Part shown: piece by piece, positions 16,875-25,541 of the stretch
How the letters are laid out: each line of letters begins with the position of its first letter
Position numbering within the stretch: the first letter of the stretch is position 1
Source: Streptomyces sp. 35G-GA-8
GTDB lineage: Bacteria; Actinomycetota; Actinomycetes; Streptomycetales; Streptomycetaceae
Assembly: GCF_023534745.1 (NCBI RefSeq)
Contig: NZ_JAMHJQ010000005.1
Span: 478,263 to 542,262 of the forward strand
DNA length: 64,000 nt
Reading direction: 5' to 3'
Program-made: the position numbers and the translations under genes
The notes under the pieces: model-generated
The model's database searches: none
What the model was told of the DNA's origin: nothing
Seen by the model: only the letters and a program-made list of their open reading frames with translations

Positions 16875-17420
16875 ATGGTGCTCGGAGACCTCGTCAAGCT
16901 GCGAGCGATGGATCCGTCGGACGCCGAGGCACTGTGGCGGTGGAACCACGATCCCGACGTCATGCGCTGGATGAACGACGACTACGCCCAGCCGCTCGGC
17001 CGGGTCAGGAGGTGGCTGGAGGAGCGACCGCGCAATGCCTACGGCGAGGTGCTCTTCGGGATCGAGGCGCTCACCGATCGGCACCTCATCGGCCTCGTCC
17101 AGCTGCGCGAGGCCGAGCCGGAGACGGGATGCGCCAAGCTGGACATCTATCTCGGTGAGAAGGAGTACTGGGGACGCGGGTACGCCACCGACGCGATGCG
17201 GGCGGTCTGCCGCTACGGGTTCGAGGAGATGCGGCTGCACAAGATCTCACTGACCGTCGTCACCGAGAACCACGCCGCGCACCGCGTCTACCAGAAGGTC
17301 GGCTTCGTCGACGAGGGCAGGCTGCGCCAGGCCTTCCGACGCGATGGCCAGTGGTACGACATGTTCACGATGGGGCTGCTGGAGGGCGAACTCCGTCAGG
17401 TGTCGAGGCCGGACGCGTAA
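16875..17420 (+). CDS. GNAT-family N-acetyltransferase (RimJ/RimL type)
   Basis: A 181-aa acetyltransferase of the Acetyltransf_3 subgroup. Residues 6-30 (VKLRAMDPSDAEALWRWNHD) are the usual start. The CoA site is YLGEKEYWGRGYATDAMRAV (about 95-114), followed by LHKISLTVVTENHAAHRVYQ and KVGF-DEGRLRQAF. These enzymes acetylate protein N-termini, ribosomal proteins or small molecules; the substrate here is unknown. Its stop codon lies 41 bp from the convergent nuoN-like gene. Confidence 0.9.
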   Translation: MVLGDLVKLRAMDPSDAEALWRWNHDPDVMRWMNDDYAQPLGRVRRWLEERPRNAYGEVLFGIEALTDRHLIGLVQLREAEPETGCAKLDIYLGEKEYWGRGYATDAMRAVCRYGFEEMRLHKISLTVVTENHAAHRVYQKVGFVDEGRLRQAFRRDGQWYDMFTMGLLEGELRQVSRPDA

Positions 17421-17461
17421 GGCCGTGGTCAGGGAGCCCCGCCCCTGTCGGCGCGGGCAGT

Positions 17462-18880
17462 TCAGGGCGCCGGGCGGCCGTCCAGCATCCCGAGAACGGG
17501 CCCGCCCAGCAGTCCGAGTACCACCGACCCGGCGGCGATCGCGCAGGCGAGGGCGCCGGCCGTCCGCGACCACGCGCGAGGCGTCGTCGGGGCGGGGCCC
17601 GAGACCGCGGCGGCGATCCAGCGCAGATAGTAGAAGAGCGAGGCCACGGTGTTGACCGCCGCGACGACCGCCAGCCACGCGTGGCCGCCGTCGAACGCCG
17701 CGCTGAACGCCTCCAGTTTGCCGAGGAAGACGGCGGTGGGCGGCGTACCGACCAGGCCGAGCAGACAGACGACCAACGCGGTGGTCAGCGCGGGCCGTTC
17801 CCGTATCAGGCCCCGGTAGTCCTCGATGGTGCGTGCCCCCGGCAGCGCGCACACGACGGCGAACGCCCCGAGGTTCGTCAGCGCGTACGCCGCCAGGTAG
17901 TACAGCAGGGCTCGCTGGTCGATGTCCGTACGTCCGCCGACGACGACGGGGAGCAGGAGGTAGCCGACCTGGCTGATGGTCGAGTACGCGAGCAGCCGTT
18001 TGACGTCCCGTTGGAAGAAGGCGGCCAGATTGCCCACCGTCATCGACGCGACGGACATGACCGCCACCAGCGCGGGCCACGGTACGGAGGTGTCCGCGAG
18101 GGGTACGGCCACGAGGCGGTAGAACGCGGCCAGCGCACCGATCTTGGGCACGGTCGTGAGGAACGCCGCCACCGGCGCCGAGCTGCCCTGTACGGCGTCC
18201 GGAACCCAGAAGTGCGCCGGTACGCCGCCCGCCTTGAACAGCACCCCTGCCAGGAGCGCCACCACACCGGCGGCCACCAGCCCGGCGGACGATTGCGGCA
18301 GCGCGGTCCGCAGCGCCGGATACGACGTGCCGCGCCCGGCGGCGAGCAGCAGGGTGATCCCGCCGAGCATCACCACACCGAGGAGTGCCCCGACGACGTA
18401 GTACTTCAGCGCCGCCTCGGTGCCCGGACCGTCCTTGCGGAAGCCGGCCAGGGCGTACGCGGGGACACTGGCCAGCAGATAGCCGGCCGCGAGCAGCAGC
18501 AGGTCCTGGGTTCCGGCGAGCATCAGCGCCCCCAGGGCGGCGAGTTGCAGCAGTACATAGAACTCGCATTCCCGGCGGTTCGCGTGGAGCGGTCCGACGG
18601 CGAGGACGAGCACCAGCAGGGTGCCACCGAGGATGACGATCCGGCCGGTGTTCGTGACCGGGTCCACCGCGAAGGACCCCCCGAACACGGTGGTGGCCGG
18701 CCCGGCGGCGGCCACGGCGGAGGCCCCGATGCCCGCGCCGCACGCCGTGACCGCCAGTGCGCCGGTCAGCCACTGCCGGCGCCGCGGCAGCCAGGCGCCC
18801 AGCAGCAGTCCGAGGACGGCGGACGCGGCGAGCAGTACCTCGGGGAGCAGATCGAGCGGGTTCTCGTTCATCTCCGTCAT
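17462..18880 (-). CDS. nuoN: NuoN-like subunit of the supernumerary complex I module
   Basis: A 472-aa antiporter-like membrane subunit, last gene of the nuo-like operon. The conserved Lys helices are present (LLFKAGGVPAHFWVPDAVQG and TTVPKIGALAAFYRL). The helix that normally carries the key Glu (GLELLSLPLY-type) reads LLLAAGYLLASVPAYALAGF here, so by eye that Glu is replaced. This may alter or abolish proton translocation by this subunit. The start codon overlaps the nuoM stop by 4 bp (ATGA). Confidence 0.9.
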   Translation of the reverse strand: MTEMNENPLDLLPEVLLAASAVLGLLLGAWLPRRRQWLTGALAVTACGAGIGASAVAAAGPATTVFGGSFAVDPVTNTGRIVILGGTLLVLVLAVGPLHANRRECEFYVLLQLAALGALMLAGTQDLLLLAAGYLLASVPAYALAGFRKDGPGTEAALKYYVVGALLGVVMLGGITLLLAAGRGTSYPALRTALPQSSAGLVAAGVVALLAGVLFKAGGVPAHFWVPDAVQGSSAPVAAFLTTVPKIGALAAFYRLVAVPLADTSVPWPALVAVMSVASMTVGNLAAFFQRDVKRLLAYSTISQVGYLLLPVVVGGRTDIDQRALLYYLAAYALTNLGAFAVVCALPGARTIEDYRGLIRERPALTTALVVCLLGLVGTPPTAVFLGKLEAFSAAFDGGHAWLAVVAAVNTVASLFYYLRWIAAAVSGPAPTTPRAWSRTAGALACAIAAGSVVLGLLGGPVLGMLDGRPAP

Positions 18881-20391
18881 CGCGCGAGCAGCTCCAGCAC
18901 GTGCCGGGAGGCCGGTTCGATGACGTCCAGCACGAAGCGTGGCGCCAGGCCGAGGATCACACCCAGGCCGAGCAGCGGAACGACGGCGGCACTCTCATGG
19001 GGCCGCAGGTCGGGGAACGGTCCCGCCGCGCCCGGCGCGACGGCCGGAAGCCGGAGCGGGCCGAAGAAGATCTGTCGCAGGGCGCGCAGGAACAGGCCCG
19101 CGGTGATCAGGATCCCCAGCACGGCGAGCCCGGTGGCCACCGGCCGCGGGCCGAGACTCCCGGTGAGGATCTGGAATTCGGCGATGAAGCCGGAGAACCC
19201 GGGCAGCCCAAGCGAGGCGAACGCGGCGACGCCGGTCAGCGCCGCGAAGACCGGCGCTCGTGCGGCGACGCCCGAGTACGCCGCCATGTCGTACGTACGC
19301 CCGCGCGCGTACAGCACGCCGGAGAGCAGGAACAGCGCTCCCGTCAGCAGACCGTGGCTGACCATCTGGAAGACGGCGCCGCTGACGGCGAGCCGGCGCG
19401 CCTCCGGGTCCGTACCGACGGACGCCGCCGCGCCGATCGCCAGGATGATGTAGCCCATGTGATTGACCGAGGTGTACGCGATCATCCGCTTGAAGTCGCT
19501 CTGGGCGAGCGCGACCAGCGCCCCGTACAGCACGGAGACCACACCGATCACGACGAAGACCGCGGCGTACTCGCGCCAGGCACCGGGGACGATCGGCAGG
19601 GCGATACGCAGGAATCCGTACGTGCCCATCTTCAGCAGGACCCCGGCGAGGATCGCCGACCCCGCGGCCGGTGCCTCGGTGTGCGCCGGAGGCAGCCAGG
19701 TGTGGAAGGGGACGGTCGGTGTCTTGACCGCCAGTCCGACGCCGATCGCGAGCAGGACGAGAGCGCCGTACAGGGACCGTCCGGCGAGCGGGTTCTCGCG
19801 GGTGAGATCGACGATGTCGAAGGTGTGCGGGGAGGCCCCCAGATACAGGCCGATGAATCCCAGCAGCAGGGCCAGCGAGCCGATGAAGGTGTAGAGGAAG
19901 AACTTCAGCGCGGCACGGGCCGCGTGCCGGTGTCCCCACCCCGCGATGACGAAGTACATGGCCACGATCGACAGATCGAAGAAGACGAAGAAGAGGATCA
20001 GGTCGAGGGCGACGAACAGCCCCAGGCAGGTCGTCTGGAGGAACAGGAAGAGCGCGGCGAGCTCGCGGACGCGCCGTCGCTCGCGCCACGCGTACAGCGC
20101 GCAGGCCAGGAACAGCACACAGGCCATCGCGACCAGTGGCAGGGACAGCCCGTCGACGCCCACGTGGTAGCCGACCCCGGCGCTGGGGATCCAGCGGGCG
20201 CGGATCTCGTACCGCATCCCGTCGCCGGGCCCGAACCCCCACCACACGGCGACGGTCAGGGCCAGTTCCACCGCGGCGGTGGCCACCCACGCGGCGCGGA
20301 ACAGACCGCGCGGGGCGCCGCGCGGGACGCAGAGCAGCAGCGCCGCGACGGCGGTGGGAAGCAGGACGATGGCCGTGAGCACGGCGGTCAC
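18877..20391 (-). CDS. nuoM: NuoM-like subunit of the supernumerary complex I module
   Basis: A 504-aa proton-channel subunit with about 14 helices. The conserved core is clear: VKTPTVPFHTWLPPAHTEAP with the essential Lys, GVLLKMGTYGFLRI, and the later MIAYTSVNHMGYI helix. In the helix that normally has Glu (ELMLVPMY-type) the sequence is FFDLSIVAMYFVIAGWGH, an Asp in place of Glu. The start is the GTG at 20391, which overlaps the nuoL stop by 4 bp (GTGA). The open frame upstream of it is an artefact of high GC. Confidence 0.93.
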   Translation of the reverse strand: MTAVLTAIVLLPTAVAALLLCVPRGAPRGLFRAAWVATAAVELALTVAVWWGFGPGDGMRYEIRARWIPSAGVGYHVGVDGLSLPLVAMACVLFLACALYAWRERRRVRELAALFLFLQTTCLGLFVALDLILFFVFFDLSIVAMYFVIAGWGHRHAARAALKFFLYTFIGSLALLLGFIGLYLGASPHTFDIVDLTRENPLAGRSLYGALVLLAIGVGLAVKTPTVPFHTWLPPAHTEAPAAGSAILAGVLLKMGTYGFLRIALPIVPGAWREYAAVFVVIGVVSVLYGALVALAQSDFKRMIAYTSVNHMGYIILAIGAAASVGTDPEARRLAVSGAVFQMVSHGLLTGALFLLSGVLYARGRTYDMAAYSGVAARAPVFAALTGVAAFASLGLPGFSGFIAEFQILTGSLGPRPVATGLAVLGILITAGLFLRALRQIFFGPLRLPAVAPGAAGPFPDLRPHESAAVVPLLGLGVILGLAPRFVLDVIEPASRHVLELLAR

Positions 20392-22448
20392 CTCATGAGG
20401 ACGAGTACGACGGCGAGGACGGTGAAGGCGACAACGGCCTGGGCGAGGTACTGATGCAGCTGACCGGTCTGCGGCAGGCGTGCCCAGCGGCCGAGTGCGC
20501 GCGCACCGGCGGCGACGCCCTCGACGCCGCCGTCGACGCGCCCTTCGACCCGGCGGTCGGTCCAGCGTGCGAGCCGCAGCACGGCGCGTGCGCCGCCGTC
20601 GACCGCGCGGTCCAGTACGTGGTCGTCGAACGCGGCCAGGGCGTGGGCGAGGCGTACCACCGGGCGCCCGAGGAGGAGACGGGCCGCTGCCTCCAGGCCC
20701 AGCCAGTCGGCCCACCACCGGCTGCCGGGAGCGCGTGGGCCTCTCACCCACACGGCGGCCGAGGCGACGAGGGCCAGCCCGCCGGAGAGCAGGAACTCCC
20801 AGACCGGCGGGGCGGGTTCGGCCGGGGCCCCCAGTACCCGGCCGAGGGCCTCGCGCCCCGGCGGGAAGGCCAGCACGGTCAGTCCTGCGCAGGCGACGGC
20901 GAGACCCACCAGGGGCGGCCGGGTCACCCGGGGAAGGGTCACCTCGGGCGCGTCGCTAGGCCCTGTCTGACAAATAGCGTCGTCCGCCCGGAGGGCGGGG
21001 CTCGCGGCGTCTGGTGCACTACGTTCGCTGCGCTCTCTCCGTCTCGGCGCCCTGACTCCTCCTTCGGATGCCGAGCGCGATCGCAAGGCGGAGGGTCGTT
21101 CTCGTAGCGGAGCTACTTGGACGAGCCCGACAACGCGGCGAGCGCGCGTGCCAGGCGTCGCGAGCCAGGCGGGATTTGTCAGACAGGGCCTAGGCCCCCA
21201 GACGAACCAGAGCGCTTTCGCCGCGTACACCGCCGACACGACGGCCCCCGCGAGACCGACCCCGTACAGCGCGGCGCTCTCGTGCAGCACCGCGGCGAGG
21301 AGAACGTCCTTCGCCGCCCACAGCGACAACGGTGGGACGCCGGCGAGCGTGAGCGCCGCGACGGTGAAGGCGATGCCTGCCGTACGGTCGCGGCGTGCCG
21401 CGCCGCGCAGGGCGGGGAGCGTTCTGGCGCCCAGGGCGGCCAGCCAGCAGCCCGCGACCAGGAACGCGAGGCTCTTCGCCGCCGCGTGGGCCATCAGCTG
21501 GAGGGTCGCGCCGGTGGCAGATCCGACGCCCGCGGCGAGCACCATGAAGCCGATCTGCGCGCAACTGGACGCGGCCAGCAGCTGCTTGAGGTCGTTCTGC
21601 GCGACCGCGACCAGGCCCAGCAGCACGGCGGTGACCGCGCCCGCCCAGGCCACCGAGGTCCCTCCCCAGCCGGACGCGGCCAGCAGCGGTTCCAGGCGGA
21701 TCAGGAGATACGCGCCGGCCACCACCATGGTCGCGGAGTGCAGCAGGGCGGAGACCGGACTCGGACCCCGTATGGCGTGCGAGAGCCAGAAGCTGAAGGG
21801 CAGTTGGGCCGATTTGCCAAGTGCGGCGACGATGACCCCCGCGGTGATGACCGCGAGCCAGGGTCCGGTGGCACCCGGCAGATCCGCGAGGGCGAGCGAG
21901 CCCGCCCCGCCGGCCGCGAGGGCGGCCCCGGCGGCGAGATACAGCCCGAGGTCCGCCGCGCGCGTGGTGAGGAAGGCGATGTTCGCCGCCCGGCCGTTCT
22001 CCGGATCGCGCCACCAGAACCCGATGAGCGCCCAGGAGGTGGCGCCCATCAACTCCCAGGCCATCAGCAGTACGGGGAGCGTCGCCGCCGTCACGGTGGC
22101 CAGCATGGCGCCGCTGAACAGGAGCATGAGCCCGAAGAAACGTGCGCGCGCCGCCCCGGGAGGGACATCGCCGACGCTGAAGACCAGGACGGCGGTGGTG
22201 ATTGCCGCCACCGTCACGGTCATCACCCCGGAAAGGCCGTCCACCACGAGCCGTACGGGCAGCCCGTCGAGCAGCGGGGCCCCGGCCGTCGGACGGCCGA
22301 CGGCGACCGCGATGGCGAGGCCCAGGGTGACGAGGGCGGTGGCGACCGCGGCCACGGGCGCGGCCCGGTCGGTGCCGCGTCCGCCGGCCGCGAGTACGGT
22401 TCCCGTGGTGAGCGGCAGGGCGAGCAGCGCCCACAGCAGGGCGCTCAC
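20388..22448 (-). CDS. nuoL: NuoL-like subunit carrying an in-frame MITE insertion
   Basis: A 686-aa antiporter-like subunit. The key residues are in place: Glu in MAWELMGATSWALIGFWW and Lys in ALGKSAQLPFSFWLSHAIRG with HSATMVVAGAYL. After the helix ending KALWFVWGP the reading frame runs for 78 codons through the MITE at 20956-21193 (Arg/Ser/Ala-rich, about residues 420-497) and then resumes as SDAPEVTLPRVTRPP. The insert falls in a loop between helices, so the protein may still assemble. Without it the protein would be about 608 aa, the usual order of size. Its ATG overlaps the nuoK stop by 4 bp. Confidence 0.92.
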   Translation of the reverse strand: MSALLWALLALPLTTGTVLAAGGRGTDRAAPVAAVATALVTLGLAIAVAVGRPTAGAPLLDGLPVRLVVDGLSGVMTVTVAAITTAVLVFSVGDVPPGAARARFFGLMLLFSGAMLATVTAATLPVLLMAWELMGATSWALIGFWWRDPENGRAANIAFLTTRAADLGLYLAAGAALAAGGAGSLALADLPGATGPWLAVITAGVIVAALGKSAQLPFSFWLSHAIRGPSPVSALLHSATMVVAGAYLLIRLEPLLAASGWGGTSVAWAGAVTAVLLGLVAVAQNDLKQLLAASSCAQIGFMVLAAGVGSATGATLQLMAHAAAKSLAFLVAGCWLAALGARTLPALRGAARRDRTAGIAFTVAALTLAGVPPLSLWAAKDVLLAAVLHESAALYGVGLAGAVVSAVYAAKALWFVWGPRPCLTNPAWLATPGTRARRVVGLVQVAPLRERPSALRSRSASEGGVRAPRRRERSERSAPDAASPALRADDAICQTGPSDAPEVTLPRVTRPPLVGLAVACAGLTVLAFPPGREALGRVLGAPAEPAPPVWEFLLSGGLALVASAAVWVRGPRAPGSRWWADWLGLEAAARLLLGRPVVRLAHALAAFDDHVLDRAVDGGARAVLRLARWTDRRVEGRVDGGVEGVAAGARALGRWARLPQTGQLHQYLAQAVVAFTVLAVVLVLMR
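20956..21193. mobile_element. MITE-like element 2, inserted in frame in nuoL
   Basis: A 238-bp unit flanked by CTAG (20956-20959 and 21190-21193) with perfect 16-bp terminal inverted repeats starting GCCCTGTCTGACAAAT. With one CTAG counted as target duplication, the net insertion is 234 bp, exactly 78 codons, with no stop in the nuoL frame. Its reverse complement shares a long core with element 1 (12940-13120), including AGTAGCTCCGCTACGAG and CTCCGCCTTGCGATCGC, and is about 50 bp longer. It encodes no transposase. Confidence 0.9.
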
Positions 22449-22750
22449 TCCCTCAGCTCCGCCGCCATGTCGGTCATGTCGACCTCGCGGGCCCGGAAGA
22501 GCGCGGTGACCACGGCGAAGCCGATGGCCATCTCCACCGCCATCACCGTGACCGCGAGGACGACGAGCACCTGACCGTCGGCGGAGGCGGGCGCGATGTA
22601 GTGCCAGACGGCGGCGGCACCGAGGATGACGCCGCCCACCATCAGTTCGAGGCCCATCATCAGCATGACGATCGACTGCTGAGTGAGCGCGCCGAACAGC
22701 CCGGTGCTGAACAGCGCGGCGGCGAGCAGGAGGAACAGATCGAGACTCAT
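22445..22750 (-). CDS. nuoK: NuoK-like subunit of the supernumerary complex I module
   Basis: A 101-aa, three-helix subunit. Both membrane Glu residues that are essential in NuoK are conserved: MLMMGLELMVGG (helix 2) and TVMAVEMAIGFAVV (helix 3). It overlaps nuoL downstream by 4 bp and the shifted nuoJ frame upstream by 4 bp. It is also in frame with the unshifted 5' part of nuoJ, so a NuoJ-NuoK read-through product is possible. Confidence 0.92.
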   Translation of the reverse strand: MSLDLFLLLAAALFSTGLFGALTQQSIVMLMMGLELMVGGVILGAAAVWHYIAPASADGQVLVVLAVTVMAVEMAIGFAVVTALFRAREVDMTDMAAELRE

Positions 22751-23350
22751 GGGCCGTCGCCTCCTCGTTCCGGATCTCCGGCAGTCCGGGTCCGGGCTCG
22801 GGCTCCGGCTCCAGCTCCGGCTCCGGCTCGTAGGTCGTCGCCGAACCGGTCGTAGCGTCCGTGTCGGGTGGCCAGCGCGACCGTGGCGACGATCGCGGCG
22901 AACAGGGCCAGGCCCAGGGTCATCATGGCGAGCATCTGCGGTCCCATCAGCGACAGCCCGAGCGCTGTCGTGGGATCGTCCGGCGGTCTTCCCTTCCGGG
23001 GCGGGCCAGGGCGCGAGGAGCGCGCCGGCGGCCAGCACCGCGAAGACCACCCCGCAGATCCCGGCCGCGCCGTTCTTGTTGTGCACCATCGACATGGGCA
23101 GGAGACCGGCCGGGTTCATCATGTACATCACCATGAACACCGCCATGACGGCCATCTCGATGGTCATCATCAGGATGATCACCACGCCGAGATAGTCGAG
23201 GCCGAGCAGTAGGACCTCACCGCCGACGCAGAGCAACGACATCAGCAGGGCGTAGGTCGCCCGCGCCATCGAGTCGAACCGGAACACCATGATCCCGGCG
23301 CCGGTCGCGAGGACGGCGAGCACCCAGAAGATCACGTCGTCACGCGTCAA
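22747..23350 (-). pseudogene. nuoJ: NuoJ-like subunit, frameshifted
   Basis: The 5' part encodes a normal NuoJ start (TTG at 23350 with GAGGAG just upstream; VIFWVLAVLATGAGIMVF ... DYLGVVIILMMTIEMAVMA) to about codon 123. There the family-like sequence moves to another frame: from 22980 leftwards it reads DDPTTALGLSLMGPQMLAM, then the last helix, ending in an ATGA overlap with nuoK as expected. One extra base near 22979-22983 explains this. Unshifted, the frame stays open through an Arg-rich stretch into nuoK, giving a 301-aa fusion. It may be a real mutation, a fusion or a sequencing error. Confidence 0.82.
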
Positions 23351-23380
23351 CGGCTCCTCACCCGCCCGCCACCTGTCCTG

Positions 23381-24325
23381 TCATCGATGGAGCACGACCA
23401 GGGCCACGAGGAGCGCCTGAAGGAGCGTCAGCGGTACGAGCACGAGCCAGGCGAACCCCATGTAGCGGTCCATGCGCAGGACCGGCAGCAGCCGGCGCCC
23501 CGTCACCAGCAGGGCCAGTACCAGCGCGGTCTTCAGCACGGTCCACGCCCAGCCGGGCAGCAGCGGCCCGTGTCCGCCGCCGAGGAAGAGCGGCACGCTG
23601 AAGGCCGCGGTCACCACGAGCAGCAGCCACCGCCCGCCCAGGAACACCAGCCGGTCCACGCCCGACAGCTCGACCGCCGCGCCACCTGCCGTGTCCCGTC
23701 CCAGCGGTCCGCCGAACGGCCCCCAGAACGACATGGCCATCGCGCTCAGCAGATAGACGACGAAGGCGGCCGGCATCCACACCACGAACCACAGCCCCTC
23801 CTGAGCGGCGACGACATCGCCGACGCGCAGGGACTCGGCGCCCAGGGCCGCGGTGGTGAGGGCGAACATGTGCGGCAGCTCGTACGCCAGCCCCTGTGCG
23901 AGGAAGCGGTATCCGCCGATCAGTGACAACACCGAGTTGGGCCCCCAGCCCGCCAGCCACACCGCCGCCCAGGAAAGGGCCTCCATGGCGTTGAACCACA
24001 CAACGCCCACGCTCGGATCGCTGACGGCGCGAAACCCCCAGGGCAGCACCGCGCCCGCGAGCACGGCGGCCACGGGGACCAGCACCACTCCGGCCCTGCC
24101 GAGCGCCGCGTCCGCGGCTGTCGTCCGGCGCCGCTGCTGTACGAGGAGGCGCAGGCCCTCACGTACCGGTGCCGCCGCCCGAGCGCCCCACTCGCCTGGT
24201 GTACCCGCGCGCCCCCGCTCCGCGGCGGCCGTCAGCGCCGCGTCGCATCCCGCCGTGACGACGGCGGCGGCCAGCAGGACGAGCGGCAGGACCGCGGTGG
24301 CCCACAGGGGCGCGGATTCAGGCAT
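23381..24325 (-). CDS. nuoH: NuoH-like subunit, lacking the canonical quinone-site loop
   Basis: A 314-aa membrane protein with about eight helices. It is recognisable as NuoH by GPNSVLSLIGGYRFLAQGLAYE (positions around 132-153) and by its place in the operon. The long loop that in normal NuoH contains ETNRAPFDLPE-x-ESELVAG is replaced by MSFWGPFGGPLGRDTAGGAAVELSG-type sequence, so most acidic residues linked to the quinone chamber are missing. Start at 24325 (MPESAPLWA); an 8-bp overlap joins it to the upstream NuoB/D-like gene. Confidence 0.82.
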   Translation of the reverse strand: MPESAPLWATAVLPLVLLAAAVVTAGCDAALTAAAERGRAGTPGEWGARAAAPVREGLRLLVQQRRRTTAADAALGRAGVVLVPVAAVLAGAVLPWGFRAVSDPSVGVVWFNAMEALSWAAVWLAGWGPNSVLSLIGGYRFLAQGLAYELPHMFALTTAALGAESLRVGDVVAAQEGLWFVVWMPAAFVVYLLSAMAMSFWGPFGGPLGRDTAGGAAVELSGVDRLVFLGGRWLLLVVTAAFSVPLFLGGGHGPLLPGWAWTVLKTALVLALLVTGRRLLPVLRMDRYMGFAWLVLVPLTLLQALLVALVVLHR

Positions 24326-25541
24326 GGGCCGCCTCCGCCGACGGTGCGGGGGCCAACTCGTCGATATCGGGATCGAGGCTCGCCACAATGGCCCGCGCGC
24401 ACCCGAACTCCGTCCCCGCGAGGAGCCCCGGCAGGACATCGAGAAGTGCCCGCGAGGGCGGGCGCTCCCCGTCCAGGGCGCCGCGTGGCCCGTGCGTGTC
24501 GCCGGGGGCCAGTGGCCGGGTGTCGTCGAAGTCCCCTGCGGCCCGGCCGATCTCCGTCAGCCAGCGGTGGAGGCGGGCGTGGGCGTCTCCGTCAGCCGCG
24601 AGAGCCGGGCCGCTCACGCCCCGTTCCCGCGCGTGGGCCGCGGGCAGCGGGCCGAGTCCCGCGAGGAGCAGGCGCAGGGTCCGGGACCGCCCCACCCGCG
24701 TGGCCAGGCGCCGTACTTCCGCTGTCGTACGCGCGGCGTGAGGGCCCCCCAGCACCTCGTCCCGCAGGCGCCGGGAGCGGGCGGCGGGATCGGCCCATCC
24801 AACGACGGAGAGCAGCCTGCCGAGGCTGTCGAGATGGGCCGCGCAGCGGCGGCGGGCGGCCGTCCCGCGCGTGACCCGCTCACCGCGGGCGGCCCGCAGC
24901 CAGGGCGCGGCCCAGAACGGCAGACCGCCCGGTGCCACGGGCAGATGCTCGGCTTCGGCCCGCTGGACGATGTCTCCTTGCAGCGCGCAGCGCAGGATCA
25001 GCCCGGCCGGCCAGTCGGCCAGGGCGGGGCCCAGCGGCACATGCAACCGGTCCAGCCGGAGGCCGTCCCGGTCGTCGGCCCGTTCGGCCAGGGGCAGACC
25101 CGCCGCCTCGGACATCACGTGTGCGTCGTGGTCCGCGTGGCCGTTGTGTCCGTCGTGGTCCTCATGGCCCGCGTGGTCCTCGTGGTGTGTCGGTTCGCGT
25201 CCGGTGGGGCGCGGTGTCGATTCCGTGTCCAGCTGTGCCCGTACCCGTTCGCGTACCTCGTCGAGCGCACGGGCGGCGTGACCGGGCTCTGTCACGGTGA
25301 CGCGGACAGCGGGCCGTGGCACGGCGCGTTCGAGATCGTCCAGCCACCGCGCGCGGGCGGGTACCGGGGCCCCGCAGACCACGAGCGCGTCGGCGGCGGC
25401 GGGCGAGGCCACCACCGTCCGGCCCCGCCGCCGGAGTTCCGCCTCCACACCGAGCCGGATCCCGGTCGCGCCCGGCCAGGTCACGAGGAAGACGGCGGGC
25501 TGCCGCATGGCGGTGCGCCGGAGAGCGCCTCTCAGGTCCAT
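24318..25541 (-). CDS. NuoB/NuoD-like fusion protein with His-rich linker, no Fe-S cysteines
   Basis: A 407-aa soluble protein in the place where nuoB and nuoCD would sit. Residues about 15-85 resemble the NuoB fold (VEAELRRRGRTVV ... ADALVVCGAPVPARARWLDD) but lack the CC...C...C ligands of cluster N2. Residues 119-141 are a His/Asp-rich segment with ten His, likely metal-binding. Residues about 149-197 (LPLAERADDRDG, then VPLGPALADWPAGLILR) resemble the N-terminal part of NuoD/hydrogenase large subunits. The rest is Arg/Ala-rich. The four Cys residues are scattered. The assignment is inference by motif and context; it could be a structural placeholder rather than an electron carrier. Confidence 0.6.
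   Translation of the reverse strand: MDLRGALRRTAMRQPAVFLVTWPGATGIRLGVEAELRRRGRTVVASPAAADALVVCGAPVPARARWLDDLERAVPRPAVRVTVTEPGHAARALDEVRERVRAQLDTESTPRPTGREPTHHEDHAGHEDHDGHNGHADHDAHVMSEAAGLPLAERADDRDGLRLDRLHVPLGPALADWPAGLILRCALQGDIVQRAEAEHLPVAPGGLPFWAAPWLRAARGERVTRGTAARRRCAAHLDSLGRLLSVVGWADPAARSRRLRDEVLGGPHAARTTAEVRRLATRVGRSRTLRLLLAGLGPLPAAHARERGVSGPALAADGDAHARLHRWLTEIGRAAGDFDDTRPLAPGDTHGPRGALDGERPPSRALLDVLPGLLAGTEFGCARAIVASLDPDIDELAPAPSAEAAHA

Noticed and set aside
20392-20751. Upstream extension of the nuoM frame (to 20751)
   Set aside because: The added part is Arg/Pro/Gly-rich shadow sequence of nuoL. NuoM homology begins at the GTG overlapping the nuoL stop.
22445-23350. Single 301-aa ORF read as a genuine NuoJ-NuoK fusion
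   Set aside because: The middle is Arg-rich and unlike any helix, while the missing NuoJ helix is intact in another frame that ends in an ATGA overlap with nuoK. A frameshift explains it better.
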